Origin: Treponema sp.
GTDB taxonomy: Bacteria; Spirochaetota; Spirochaetia; Treponematales; Treponemataceae
Assembly (NCBI GenBank): GCA_002749205.1
Contig: PDOP01000034.1
Location: 21,919-85,918 of the forward strand
Length of the DNA: 64,000 nucleotides
Direction: 5' to 3'
Made by a program: the position numbers and the translations under genes. This document shows, piece after piece, positions 1-7,814 of this stretch. Position 1 is the stretch's first letter; each line of letters opens with the position of its first letter. The notes below the pieces were generated by a model. That model made no database searches, was not told the origin of the DNA, and worked only from the letters and a program-made list of their open reading frames with translations.

Positions 1-1
1 A

Positions 2-205
2 AAATATTTAGGTATAGCATTGATGCCTCAGGCCGGTGTTGCCTTAGGACTTTCACTCACCGCCGAAAGAATTATCGGAGCCCCTTACGGTGCACAAATA
101 AGAACAGTTATTTTGGCAACAACGGTCGTGTATGAATTACTCGGGCCTATGATGTCAAAGTTCGCACTCAAACAGGCCGGCGAAATAAAAGATACAAAAT
201 CTTAA
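2..205 (+). CDS. Cation/proton antiporter, C-terminal fragment (5' end outside window)
   Basis: Only the last 67 codons are present; the frame is already open at the window edge, so the start lies upstream. The visible part has a hydrophobic, glycine-rich helix with the stretch MPQAGVALGLSL, then a second membrane segment (VILATTVVYELLGP) and a short charged cytoplasmic tail. Antiporters of the CPA (Na+/H+, K+/H+) superfamily commonly end with a PQxGVALGL-type helix, so I read it as a membrane cation/proton exchanger. The ion cannot be told from this fragment. A GC-rich hairpin follows the stop codon and probably ends the transcript. Confidence 0.6.
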   Translation, partial: KYLGIALMPQAGVALGLSLTAERIIGAPYGAQIRTVILATTVVYELLGPMMSKFALKQAGEIKDTKS

Positions 206-233
206 ACCGAAGAAATAAATCTTTGGTTGCAAT

Positions 234-263
234 AGGGTAAGGGCTTAACCCCTACCCTCTTTT
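234..263. terminator. Bidirectional intrinsic terminator
   Basis: A ten-base arm AGGGTAAGGG (234-243) pairs with CCCCTACCCT (249-258) around a five-base loop, with one mismatch, and is followed on the plus strand by CTTTTTG. It ends the antiporter transcript. The loop contains the stop codon of the convergent 4Fe-4S gene on the minus strand (TAA at 245-247), so the two genes share one hairpin. Confidence 0.7.
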
Positions 264-1150
264 TGTTTTATATCGCCAAGTTTTATTCCAAAGCATTCCT
301 TTTCGATAGCATTGTACGGACAAGCATGTACACATTCATCACAGCGTATACAATTATGACTGTTAGGGGTTAGGTATGTCGGAATATCCAATTTGCAGGT
401 GCGTAAACATTTTTTGCACTTAACACATTTATCTGGATTAATTCGCAATTTATAAAAACTAATCGGATTAAAAATCCCTAACAGAGCACCCAGAGGACAA
501 AGAAATCTGCAAAAAGGTCTGTATACAAATGTTGACAGTAAAATGATAAACCCTGAAATTACCAACTTACTTGTAAACAATGTACCCGCTGCAGCCCGTA
601 GCCACTCGTTAATTGCCATCAATGGTAATGCCGCAAAAAGAGTTCCCGCCGGACAAAGATATTTACAAAAATACGGGTCGGTAAATCCGTAGGCATCTTG
701 TAAAAAAAACGGAAGCAAAAATACAAATACCACCAAAACAACATAACGAAGCATGTTTAAAACAGAGTTTAACTTTTTCGGGATTTTTATTTTAAAAAAA
801 GGAATTTTATCCAATAAATCTTGAAAAAATCCGAATGGGCAAATGTATCCGCAAAAAAACCTGCCTGCCAAAATTGCAAACAAAATTGTCAATCCGAGTG
901 CGTAAGTCGGAAAGTTAAACTTAGGATTACCGTCTGAAATTGATGCTTGAATAGATCCTATAGGACAACTTGCAACAGCACCCGGACATGAATAGCAATT
1001 TAATACCGGAACGCATACCTTTTTGCCGGCTCCGGTATATATCTTTCCTTCAATAAACCCTTTTAAGTTTCCGTTTACGGCAAGTGTACCCAATGCTTGA
1101 ATTAAATGTCGCCTGTTGATGCGTTTGTTTTTTTTGTTACCCAATTCCAA
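245..1150 (-). CDS. 4Fe-4S membrane electron-transfer protein (NapH/polyferredoxin type)
   Basis: This 301-residue protein should carry electrons through the cytoplasmic membrane between iron-sulfur clusters. There are several hydrophobic spans. Cysteine motifs appear in order: CYSCPGAVASCP (52-63), CGYICPFG (100-107), CKYLCPAG (162-169), CRFLCPLG (214-221), then two C-terminal 4Fe-4S ferredoxin motifs, CVKCKKCLRTC (242-252) and CIRCDECVHACP (267-278). This layout is that of NapH/YccM-like proteins. The start is TTG, preceded by GGAG four bases upstream, and it overlaps the end of the small upstream CXXC gene by 14 bases, which points to translational coupling. Its redox partners are not in the window, so the pathway is unknown. 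Confidence 0.85.
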   Translation of the reverse strand: MELGNKKNKRINRRHLIQALGTLAVNGNLKGFIEGKIYTGAGKKVCVPVLNCYSCPGAVASCPIGSIQASISDGNPKFNFPTYALGLTILFAILAGRFFCGYICPFGFFQDLLDKIPFFKIKIPKKLNSVLNMLRYVVLVVFVFLLPFFLQDAYGFTDPYFCKYLCPAGTLFAALPLMAINEWLRAAAGTLFTSKLVISGFIILLSTFVYRPFCRFLCPLGALLGIFNPISFYKLRINPDKCVKCKKCLRTCKLDIPTYLTPNSHNCIRCDECVHACPYNAIEKECFGIKLGDIKQKEGRG

Positions 1151-1271
1151 TACACTCCATACAAATATTCACGGCTTTTTTAAATACAACACTAACCTCG
1201 CCACCGATAATACCTAAAACAATCATCAATATCGAAATACCAAAAACTACTAATGTCAAATTTTTTTTCAT
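1137..1271 (-). CDS. CD1871A-family small CXXC membrane protein
   Basis: A 44-residue ORF: a positively charged start (MKKN), one hydrophobic span (LTLVVFGISILMIVLGIIGG), then an amphipathic tail ending in NICMECIGIG, which holds a CMEC (CXXC) motif. Length, single span and the near-terminal CXXC fit the CD1871A family, which is found beside 4Fe-4S membrane proteins. Its ATG follows AGGT about nine bases upstream, and a good promoter lies just before it. It overlaps the start of the 4Fe-4S gene, so the two are probably made together. It may supply a thiol or metal site to the larger protein; that role is inference. Confidence 0.75.
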   Translation of the reverse strand: MKKNLTLVVFGISILMIVLGIIGGEVSVVFKKAVNICMECIGIG

Positions 1272-1289
1272 TATGTTATACCTGATTGG

Positions 1290-1318
1290 ATTTTAATATA
1301 CTTATAAAAAATTTTCAA
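1290..1318 (-). promoter_or_regulatory. Promoter of the CXXC / 4Fe-4S pair
   Basis: On the minus strand TTGAAA (1313-1318) and TAAAAT (1290-1295) are separated by 17 bases, a good match to the housekeeping sigma factor. It lies about 20 bases upstream of the small CXXC gene's ATG. Confidence 0.6.
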
Positions 1319-1341
1319 GCATTTTATTAAATTAAACATAA

Positions 1342-1600
1342 AAAAACAGCAAGGGAATGTCGGAATAAAACCAAAAAGCAATGCCTTAATTAAAACATTC
1401 CCTTGCTTGCAACCCGCTCGCTTGCATAACCTTTTGCCCTTTACTTAGAATCAAAATCGCCGTTTCTCCCTCCGCTCGAAAGGCTTTTTTCTTTCATACA
1501 AACGGGCAAAAGTGTAGACTAAGCTCGCAAAAAACAGATTAACGCTTTAAAATTACACGCCGGTTTTCTGCTTTACTTCCCGCGTATAACAGCCAAAAGC
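1342..1600. repeat. Structured intergenic repeat, copy A
   Basis: This fills the gap between the nucleoside operon's 3' end and the CXXC/4Fe-4S promoter. A perfect 13-bp hairpin (AGCAAGGGAATGT at 1348-1360 with its complement at 1395-1407) is followed by the large stem CTTTTGCCC (1431-1439) / GGGCAAAAG (1504-1512), then GTGTAGACTAAGCTCGC and a tail shared with copies at 10.6 and 19.9 kb. The interior holds CTCGAAAGGCTTTTTT. No ORF here looks genuine. The pairing suggests a folded RNA or structured DNA, but there is no direct sign of function. Confidence 0.75.
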
Positions 1601-1610
1601 CTTACCTTTT

Positions 1611-2540
1611 TCAAAAAGACAGCACCGCAAGTTTTGATAAATCAACGGCGATTTGACTCGCAACTTTTACATTGTTGTAAACCAATTTTATATTTGATTC
1701 AAGACTCTTCCCTTCAGTTGCTTTAACAATTGCATCAAGCAAAAACGGCGTTAATTCTTTACCTGTAATTTTTTTATTATCAGCATCTTTTATTGCCTTT
1801 TCAATTACGCCGGCTATATAATTTTTATCCATTGAATATTCTTTCGGAATCGGATTTGCAACTAAAAAGCCGCCTTTAAATCCAAGTTGAGTGCTTGCCT
1901 TAAAAGCCTTTGCAATTTCTTCAGTTGTATCCATTTTGTAAAGAACTTCAAAATCGCTTTCGGAAGTAAAAAATGCCGGCAAAGTTTTTGTCTTATAACC
2001 TATAACCGGAACACCGTTTGTTTCCAGTACTTCAAGAGTCAAGCCTAAATCCAAAATAGATTTTGCACCTGCACATACAACCAAAACATTGGTTTGTGCA
2101 AGCTCACTTAAATCAGCACTGATGTCCATTGTTGCTTCGGCATTGCGATGAACACCGCCAATTCCACCTGTAGCAAAAACTTTAATTCCTGCAAGATCTG
2201 CCAATATCATTGTAGCCGCAACTGTTGTAGCTCCGTCTTGCTTTTTACTAATTAGAACAGGAATATCACGCCGAGAAGCTTTTGTAATTTCCAAACCTTT
2301 CTTTCCAAAGTAGTCAATTTCATCTTCTGTCAAGCCTGCTTTAAGACGACCGTTTATAATTGCCATTGTCGCAGGAACGGCACCGGTATCACGCACAATT
2401 TGTTCAGCTTCCAATGCAGTTTCGACATTTTTTGGATAAGGCATTCCATGACTAATAATTGTTGACTCAAGTGCAACAACCGGCTTATTATTTGCAATAG
2501 CCTCTTTTACATCATCTTTAATATCAAGATATTGATTCAC
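1611..2540 (-). CDS. psuG: Pseudouridine-5'-phosphate glycosidase
   Basis: PsuG cleaves the C-C glycosidic bond of pseudouridine 5'-phosphate to uracil and ribose 5-phosphate in the cytoplasm. The 309 residues match the family's usual length. The hallmark ALESTIISHGMPYP is at 23-36 with a conserved glutamate at 25. The lysine of TKASRRD (87), the aspartate of MDISADL (139) and the lysine of CAGAKSILD (160) fit the family's metal and Schiff-base residues. It is the last gene of the nucleoside operon, 12 bases after the PfkB kinase, which very likely makes its substrate. A run of basic and polar bases resembling an RBS (GGAGGG) precedes the ATG. Confidence 0.93.
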   Translation of the reverse strand: MNQYLDIKDDVKEAIANNKPVVALESTIISHGMPYPKNVETALEAEQIVRDTGAVPATMAIINGRLKAGLTEDEIDYFGKKGLEITKASRRDIPVLISKKQDGATTVAATMILADLAGIKVFATGGIGGVHRNAEATMDISADLSELAQTNVLVVCAGAKSILDLGLTLEVLETNGVPVIGYKTKTLPAFFTSESDFEVLYKMDTTEEIAKAFKASTQLGFKGGFLVANPIPKEYSMDKNYIAGVIEKAIKDADNKKITGKELTPFLLDAIVKATEGKSLESNIKLVYNNVKVASQIAVDLSKLAVLSF

Positions 2541-2552
2541 TTTTTCCCTCCG

Positions 2553-3431
2553 CTAAAATATTTTATTATTTAAATTTTTTGCTACCGTTTCATTAGTCAT
2601 TACACAAATTTCGGCAAGGCGTGTAGCAATTTTTGCTTTATCTTCAATTGGCATTCCAAAACCGGCAACTATACCTGCCATTGTAGCATCTCCTGCACCG
2701 GTTGTATTTACCGGCTTTGTAATAGAAACAGGAATAATGCCTGATTTATCTTTAGTGGCATAATATAAACCGGCACTACCCAAAGAAATAAAAAGCTGTT
2801 TGACACCTGCATCAAGTAAAACTTCTGCTGAATCTTCAAGAGTTCTCTTTTTACTAAGATGCTGAGCTTCCGACAAATTTGGTTTAAAACTATGTATCTT
2901 CGATAAATAAGGAAGACATTTTTCCGACTTAGTTAAACTGACAGGATCTACACAAATTGGTATTTTGACATTCTCCATTAAAAAAGAAAAAACTTCAATC
3001 GGCCAATTTGTATCAATTACACAAACATCATGCTGATTCACCAAGGGTAATATTTTTTCAAAATATGAAATAGGAACACTTTCGATTAAGATCATATCAT
3101 TTATTGCAACATACATTTCTCCTTCTACATCATTTACAAAAAGATAACTACTCGTTTCAAATTTATCTGTGTAATATGAATTGGTAAAATCAATCGAAAG
3201 TTCAGATAGTTCTTTTTGTAAAAAATCTGCAAAAGTATCTTTAGCAAAAGCTGAAAAAAAACTTACCTTTTTTCCTAAGCGAGCAAGATTTTCACAAATA
3301 TTGCGTCCTACTCCGCCGGAAGAAATCTTAACTTGTCCAATATTCGAATCGTGCAGAGTAAGAGCGTTTTTTGAAATTCCGGCAATGTCAATATTAGAAG
3401 CACCTAAAACAGCGTATTTTAAATTCTTCAT
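2553..3431 (-). CDS. psuK: PfkB-family sugar kinase, probable pseudouridine kinase
   Basis: A 292-residue ribokinase-fold enzyme. The first PfkB signature is at about 37-53 (SSGGVGRNICENLARLG) and the second around NTTGAGD, with the catalytic aspartate at 248. PfkB enzymes phosphorylate sugars or nucleosides with ATP. The neighbouring psuG uses pseudouridine 5'-phosphate, so pseudouridine kinase is the natural reading. The fold alone does not exclude another nucleoside as substrate. It sits six bases downstream of a nucleoside-type ABC permease, so uptake, phosphorylation and cleavage are encoded in order. Confidence 0.85.
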   Translation of the reverse strand: MKNLKYAVLGASNIDIAGISKNALTLHDSNIGQVKISSGGVGRNICENLARLGKKVSFFSAFAKDTFADFLQKELSELSIDFTNSYYTDKFETSSYLFVNDVEGEMYVAINDMILIESVPISYFEKILPLVNQHDVCVIDTNWPIEVFSFLMENVKIPICVDPVSLTKSEKCLPYLSKIHSFKPNLSEAQHLSKKRTLEDSAEVLLDAGVKQLFISLGSAGLYYATKDKSGIIPVSITKPVNTTGAGDATMAGIVAGFGMPIEDKAKIATRLAEICVMTNETVAKNLNNKIF

Positions 3432-3437
3432 TTGATT

Positions 3438-4406
3438 TTAGCGGCCACCCTTTTCATAAGGTTTACCTGCGGCCTTCGGTCCAACAACTTTAGAACTAAA
3501 AATTACCAAAGCAACAATAGTTAATGCGTAAGGCAATATATAATAAAAAGCCGGAGGTAATGACAACAAGAAAGACATATTCCAATTTGATGCAATTGAA
3601 TCTGTATATAAACTTAAAATTTGTGCAAAGCCAAAAAATAAACCTGCAGCTAAAACTTTAAACGGTTTCCACTGACCAAAAATTAAAGCAGCCAAGGCAA
3701 TAAAGCCTGTTCCATGAATTGCTGTAATCGTGTACTGTGTGTTTTGAGTTAAAACCATAATACCACCTGCAAGACCCGCAAAAGCTCCCGAAGCTAAAAC
3801 ACCGATATAACGCATTTTATAAATATTAATACCTAAACTGTCAATTGCATGAGGGTTCTCACCGGTTCCTCTAAAACGCAAACCAAAAGCAGTTTTATAA
3901 AGTACATACCAAGTTATTATTACCAAAATAAAAGCAATATAAACCGTTACATATATCTTTGAAAAGAACCAATCACCAATAATGGGAATATCTTTTAATA
4001 AAGGAACTGACATTTTTATAAAACCGGTTTGAAAAGAATCAGTCCTTTGTTGATGAAAAATAATTTCTGCCAAATAAATTGTAATACCACCTGCAAAAAT
4101 GTTAATAGCAGTTCCCGAAACAACTTGGTCACTGTTAAGATTAATACTTAAATATGCATGTAAGCATGAAACAATCATTCCTGAAAGAACACCCACTAAA
4201 AGAGACAACCATGGCGCTGCCCCGCCCATATATTGTTCCAAAAAAACAACAGAAGCGGCTGCCGCAAAACCACCTATCATCATTAAACCTTCAAGGGCAA
4301 TATTTATTATTCCGGAGCGCTCAGAAAACAAACCTCCAAGAGATGCAATAATAATTGGTGTTGAATAAATTAATGTTGACTGAATAATTGATGAAAGTAA
4401 ATCCAT
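3438..4406 (-). CDS. ABC transporter permease (nucleoside/BMP type), second subunit
   Basis: A 322-residue inner-membrane protein with about eight to ten hydrophobic helices and the GLFSERSGIINIALEGLMMIGG motif region near the N-terminus, typical of the BPD_transp_2 permeases that work with BMP-family lipoproteins. It should form a heterodimeric channel with the permease encoded immediately upstream; the two genes overlap by one base. The ATPase and the PnrA-like receptor lie further up the same operon. The likely cargo is nucleosides, from the receptor family and from psuK/psuG. Confidence 0.88.
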   Translation of the reverse strand: MDLLSSIIQSTLIYSTPIIIASLGGLFSERSGIINIALEGLMMIGGFAAAASVVFLEQYMGGAAPWLSLLVGVLSGMIVSCLHAYLSINLNSDQVVSGTAINIFAGGITIYLAEIIFHQQRTDSFQTGFIKMSVPLLKDIPIIGDWFFSKIYVTVYIAFILVIITWYVLYKTAFGLRFRGTGENPHAIDSLGINIYKMRYIGVLASGAFAGLAGGIMVLTQNTQYTITAIHGTGFIALAALIFGQWKPFKVLAAGLFFGFAQILSLYTDSIASNWNMSFLLSLPPAFYYILPYALTIVALVIFSSKVVGPKAAGKPYEKGGR

Positions 4407-5506
4407 TATAAGCCCTCCCCAAGTTTAACTAAAGTTTTTTGTATTTGTCTTCTTATAGCAATAAAAACTATAATAGAAGACGAAATAATAATAGCGATTG
4501 CATTTGGAACGCCCTGCCCCTGCATAAGAGGTTGTGCAGCTTTTAATGCTCCCAATAACAAAGCACCAAACAATGAACCAATAGCAGTATTAGCACCAAC
4601 CAGAGCAACGGTTATTCCGTCAAAGCCATAATTTTCAAAGAAAGGCAACATTCTTCCACGTCCAAAGGTTCCGCAAACAATAATAACACCTGCAAGCCCC
4701 GCAAAAGCCCCTGAAATTACCATTGACAATGCAGCATCTTTCCTTACTCGCATTCCTGCATAAGAAGATGCAAAAGGGTTATATCCCACAGACTTTAATT
4801 CATAACCAAATGTTGTTTTATTAATAATAAACCCAAAAGCAAGTATAGCCAAAATCACAATCACAAAACCAAAGTGAAAGCGAGAATTTCCTGTCAATGC
4901 TGACAAGAAATGACTTTTTAACAAAGCACCGTCATGCAAGGCAACAGTTTCGGATGTTGTACTTCCCGGTAATGAAAGCAAAATATAATTTGCAAGATAC
5001 ATGCCTGCATAATTTAGCATAATCGTAACAACAACTTCATGAACATTAAACTTTGCTTTTAAGTAGCCCGGAATAAAACCCCAAAGGCCGCCACCAATCA
5101 TACCTGCAAGCACAACAAGTGGCAACAAAATAATTGCAGGAGCTTCTACCAAAACACCAACAACAGTTGCAAAGGCAGCACCCATCAATAACTGCCCTTC
5201 GGCACCAATGTTAAACATTCCTGTACGGAAAGAAAATGCTACGGACAACCCTGTTAATACAATAGGCATTACATAAACAAAATATTCACCTATCAAGCGA
5301 ATTGAAAAAAATCTTTTTCCTGTTCCGATTCTGTCAATATTGATACCAAAAACAGCACGAATAATTGACTTAAATAATACAAGTGGATTCTCTCCTGAAA
5401 TAAGCAATACCAATGCACCAAGTAAAAATCCAAATAAAACAGCAATAACAGGAATAAGTACTGCATGATTTTTTTCTGCCGATAAAAATTTACGCAAAGC
5501 TTTCAT
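4406..5506 (-). CDS. ABC transporter permease (nucleoside/BMP type), first subunit
   Basis: A 366-residue permease with an N-terminal cytoplasmic segment, a first membrane helix at about 16-38, and the conserved FRTGMFNIGAEGQLLMGA stretch found in the YufP/NupB-like half of BMP-type importers. It has around ten membrane helices. It lies one base after the ATPase gene and overlaps the partner permease by one base, so the transporter core is tightly co-translated. In T. pallidum the PnrABCDE system has the same composition. Substrate assignment is by context. Confidence 0.88.
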   Translation of the reverse strand: MKALRKFLSAEKNHAVLIPVIAVLFGFLLGALVLLISGENPLVLFKSIIRAVFGINIDRIGTGKRFFSIRLIGEYFVYVMPIVLTGLSVAFSFRTGMFNIGAEGQLLMGAAFATVVGVLVEAPAIILLPLVVLAGMIGGGLWGFIPGYLKAKFNVHEVVVTIMLNYAGMYLANYILLSLPGSTTSETVALHDGALLKSHFLSALTGNSRFHFGFVIVILAILAFGFIINKTTFGYELKSVGYNPFASSYAGMRVRKDAALSMVISGAFAGLAGVIIVCGTFGRGRMLPFFENYGFDGITVALVGANTAIGSLFGALLLGALKAAQPLMQGQGVPNAIAIIISSSIIVFIAIRRQIQKTLVKLGEGL

Positions 5507-5507
5507 T

Positions 5508-7052
5508 CTAGTCTAACTCCTTTTTACTTTCTCGTAAAGAGCCTGAACCGGCCATCATTAAACCGATTTCATTTTCGTCAGTATCCTTCGCATTTACAAT
5601 GCCAACAATTTCCCCTTCGTACATAACTGCAATTTTATCGGAAACGCTTAACACCTCTTCCATCTCTAAGGAAACCAATAAGACAGCCTTACCACTATCT
5701 CTTTGCTCAACTAATTTTTTGTGAATATATTCAATTGCACCAACATCAAGACCACGAGTAGGTTGAGATGCAATTAAAACATCAGGAGATCTAAAAACTT
5801 CTCTTGCAATTATTGCCTTTTGCTGATTACCACCGGACATATCACGAACAACTGTCTTACTTCTTTTTGCACTTCGAATATCATATTCATCAATTAGCTT
5901 ATCAGAAAAATTCTTTCGCTCATTGAACTTAATTATACCTCTTTCAGATAATGGTTTTTTATAATAAGTTTGCAAGGCAGCGTTTTCTTCTAATGTAAAA
6001 TCAAGAACCAAGCCGTATTTATGCCGGTCTTGCGGAATATGACCTAAACCTTGCTCAGTCCGACAGCGAATATCCATCTTTGTAATATCCTCTCCTTTTA
6101 AAAGAATTTGTCCGTCTTCTATAGGTCGTAAACCGGTAATTGCTTCAACCAATTCGGTTTGACCGTTGCCGTCAATACCTGCAATACACATAATTTCACC
6201 TGAGCGAACATTTAAACTAAGATTTTTAACAGCCATTAACCCGCGAGAATTCTTTACAGAAATATTTTCTATTGAAAGAATTATATCTTTAGGTTGAGCT
6301 TCTTCTTTTTCTACCTGAAAACTAACTTCACGACCAACCATCATTTCAGCCATAGACTTTTCATCTGCATCTGCAACATTAATAGTACCAATATATTTAC
6401 CACGTCGCAAAACTGTACAACGATCGGCCGCTTCTTTTATTTCTTTAAGTTTATGAGTAATAAGCAAAATAGACTTACCCTCTGCAGCAAGGCGTTTCAT
6501 AATTTTTATCAATTCTTTAATTGCATTGGGAGTCAAAACTGCTGTAGGCTCATCAAAAATAAGAATTTCAGCGTTTCTGTAAAGCATTTTTAAAATTTCA
6601 ACTCGCTGTTGCATACCAACAGATAAATCTTCAATTTTTGCCATCGGGTCAACTTCAAGCCCATATTGCTTACTAATAGATCGTACTTTTTCTATAGCCA
6701 TTTCCATATCAATTCTTCCAAACGATTTCATAGGCTCTTCTTTAAGAATAATGTTTTCGGTAACCGTAAAGTTATCAATTAATTTAAAATGTTGATGAAC
6801 CATTCCAATACCCATATCATTCGCTACATTTGGATCTGTAATATTTACCTTCTTACCATTTATAAGAATTTCACCTTCATCAGGATGATATAGTCCAAAA
6901 AGCACACTCATCAATGTGGATTTACCGGCCCCATTTTCTCCAAGTAAAGCATGTATTTCACCCTTTTTCAATTGAAGGTTAATTTTATCATTTGCAATTA
7001 TACCCGGAAAACGCTTGGTTATATTGCACATCTCAATTACATAATCACTCAT
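5508..7052 (-). CDS. ABC transporter ATPase with two nucleotide-binding domains (nucleoside import)
   Basis: This 514-residue protein carries two fused ATPase domains, as in sugar and nucleoside importers of the MglA/YufO type. Domain 1 has Walker A GENGAGKS (38-45), signature LSVGMQQR and Walker B LIFDEPTAVL. Domain 2 has a degenerate Walker A (GIDGNGQTE, near 290) and signature MSGGNQQK; a weak second P-loop is normal in this class. It would power the two permeases downstream. ATG is preceded by GAGGAGC. It lies about 30 bases after the YjjW-like activase gene. Confidence 0.92.
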   Translation of the reverse strand: MSDYVIEMCNITKRFPGIIANDKINLQLKKGEIHALLGENGAGKSTLMSVLFGLYHPDEGEILINGKKVNITDPNVANDMGIGMVHQHFKLIDNFTVTENIILKEEPMKSFGRIDMEMAIEKVRSISKQYGLEVDPMAKIEDLSVGMQQRVEILKMLYRNAEILIFDEPTAVLTPNAIKELIKIMKRLAAEGKSILLITHKLKEIKEAADRCTVLRRGKYIGTINVADADEKSMAEMMVGREVSFQVEKEEAQPKDIILSIENISVKNSRGLMAVKNLSLNVRSGEIMCIAGIDGNGQTELVEAITGLRPIEDGQILLKGEDITKMDIRCRTEQGLGHIPQDRHKYGLVLDFTLEENAALQTYYKKPLSERGIIKFNERKNFSDKLIDEYDIRSAKRSKTVVRDMSGGNQQKAIIAREVFRSPDVLIASQPTRGLDVGAIEYIHKKLVEQRDSGKAVLLVSLEMEEVLSVSDKIAVMYEGEIVGIVNAKDTDENEIGLMMAGSGSLRESKKELD

Positions 7053-7083
7053 GTTTGCTCCTCATCAAAACTTTTATATAAAA

Positions 7084-7803
7084 TCACAGAATTACTTTCG
7101 TTTTATGTATTCCTAACTTATTAGCCAGAACTTCTAATTCAAGCATTCTCTTTTTAGAAGGTATGTCTGAATTTGTTATATATTTACTTTTTGTACCCCG
7201 CAAATGTACTCTAATCAATTTTAATAGTACTACCGGATAGTTTTTAATTGTATTACAAATCTTACTAACAGTTTCATCAATATCATAAAAATTATTTATA
7301 CATACAAGTCTAACTTCTTCGACTTTATCCATTTCAAGCAATAATTTTAAATTATCAAAATTACGATTAAGTTCAGGCATTGTTTTTTTTGCAAAGCACA
7401 GTTCTTTTAATCCGATTCCTGAACCTTTTATATCAAACAAAAACTTATCGGTAAGTTCAATTAAAGGCTCTATTTTCTCATATAAAAAAAAGCCGTTTGT
7501 ATCAACATAGCATGTCAAGCCATGTGGCTTAAGCAATTCAAATAAAGCTTTAACACCTTCAGCTTGAATTGTTGGCTCACCCCCCGAGACTGTAACACCT
7601 CTAATAAATGGCATATATGCCAGAATTTGATTGGCAAGTTCTTCAACTTCATAAAGCGTTGCATCTTTTGATTTCAATGCAATAGTTTCAGGGTTATGGC
7701 AGTAAACACAACGAATATCACAACCCTGTAAAAAAACACTACAACGATTTCCGATACCTTCAACATTAGAAAAGGGAAGTATATTATGAACCAAAAGCGT
7801 CAT
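7084..7803 (-). CDS. yjjW: YjjW-family radical SAM activase of a glycyl radical enzyme
   Basis: A 239-residue radical SAM protein that should install the glycyl radical on the enzyme encoded just upstream. The cluster motif CDIRCVYC gives Cys28, Cys32 and Cys35 in CX3CX2C spacing, and SGGEPT at 73-78 is the SAM-contact motif. The N-terminal GIGNRCSVFLQGC is typical of glycyl-radical activases. The ferredoxin-like insert with extra cysteines found after the CX3CX2C in E. coli YjjW and many activases is absent, so this is a short form with one visible cluster. It lies 11 bases after the yjjI-like gene. The name rests on pairing and general similarity. Confidence 0.82.
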   Translation of the reverse strand: MTLLVHNILPFSNVEGIGNRCSVFLQGCDIRCVYCHNPETIALKSKDATLYEVEELANQILAYMPFIRGVTVSGGEPTIQAEGVKALFELLKPHGLTCYVDTNGFFLYEKIEPLIELTDKFLFDIKGSGIGLKELCFAKKTMPELNRNFDNLKLLLEMDKVEEVRLVCINNFYDIDETVSKICNTIKNYPVVLLKLIRVHLRGTKSKYITNSDIPSKKRMLELEVLANKLGIHKTKVIL

Positions 7804-7814
7804 ATTTATTTAAA

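Noticed and set aside
1342..1600. CRISPR array or phage attachment site in the repeats
   Set aside because: Copies are single, several kilobases apart, without regular spacers, cas genes or an integrase beside them.
4099..4368. Long ORFs opposite the permease, fliH, hslU and other genes
   Set aside because: They are antisense shadows of well-supported genes, with no RBS or family motif.
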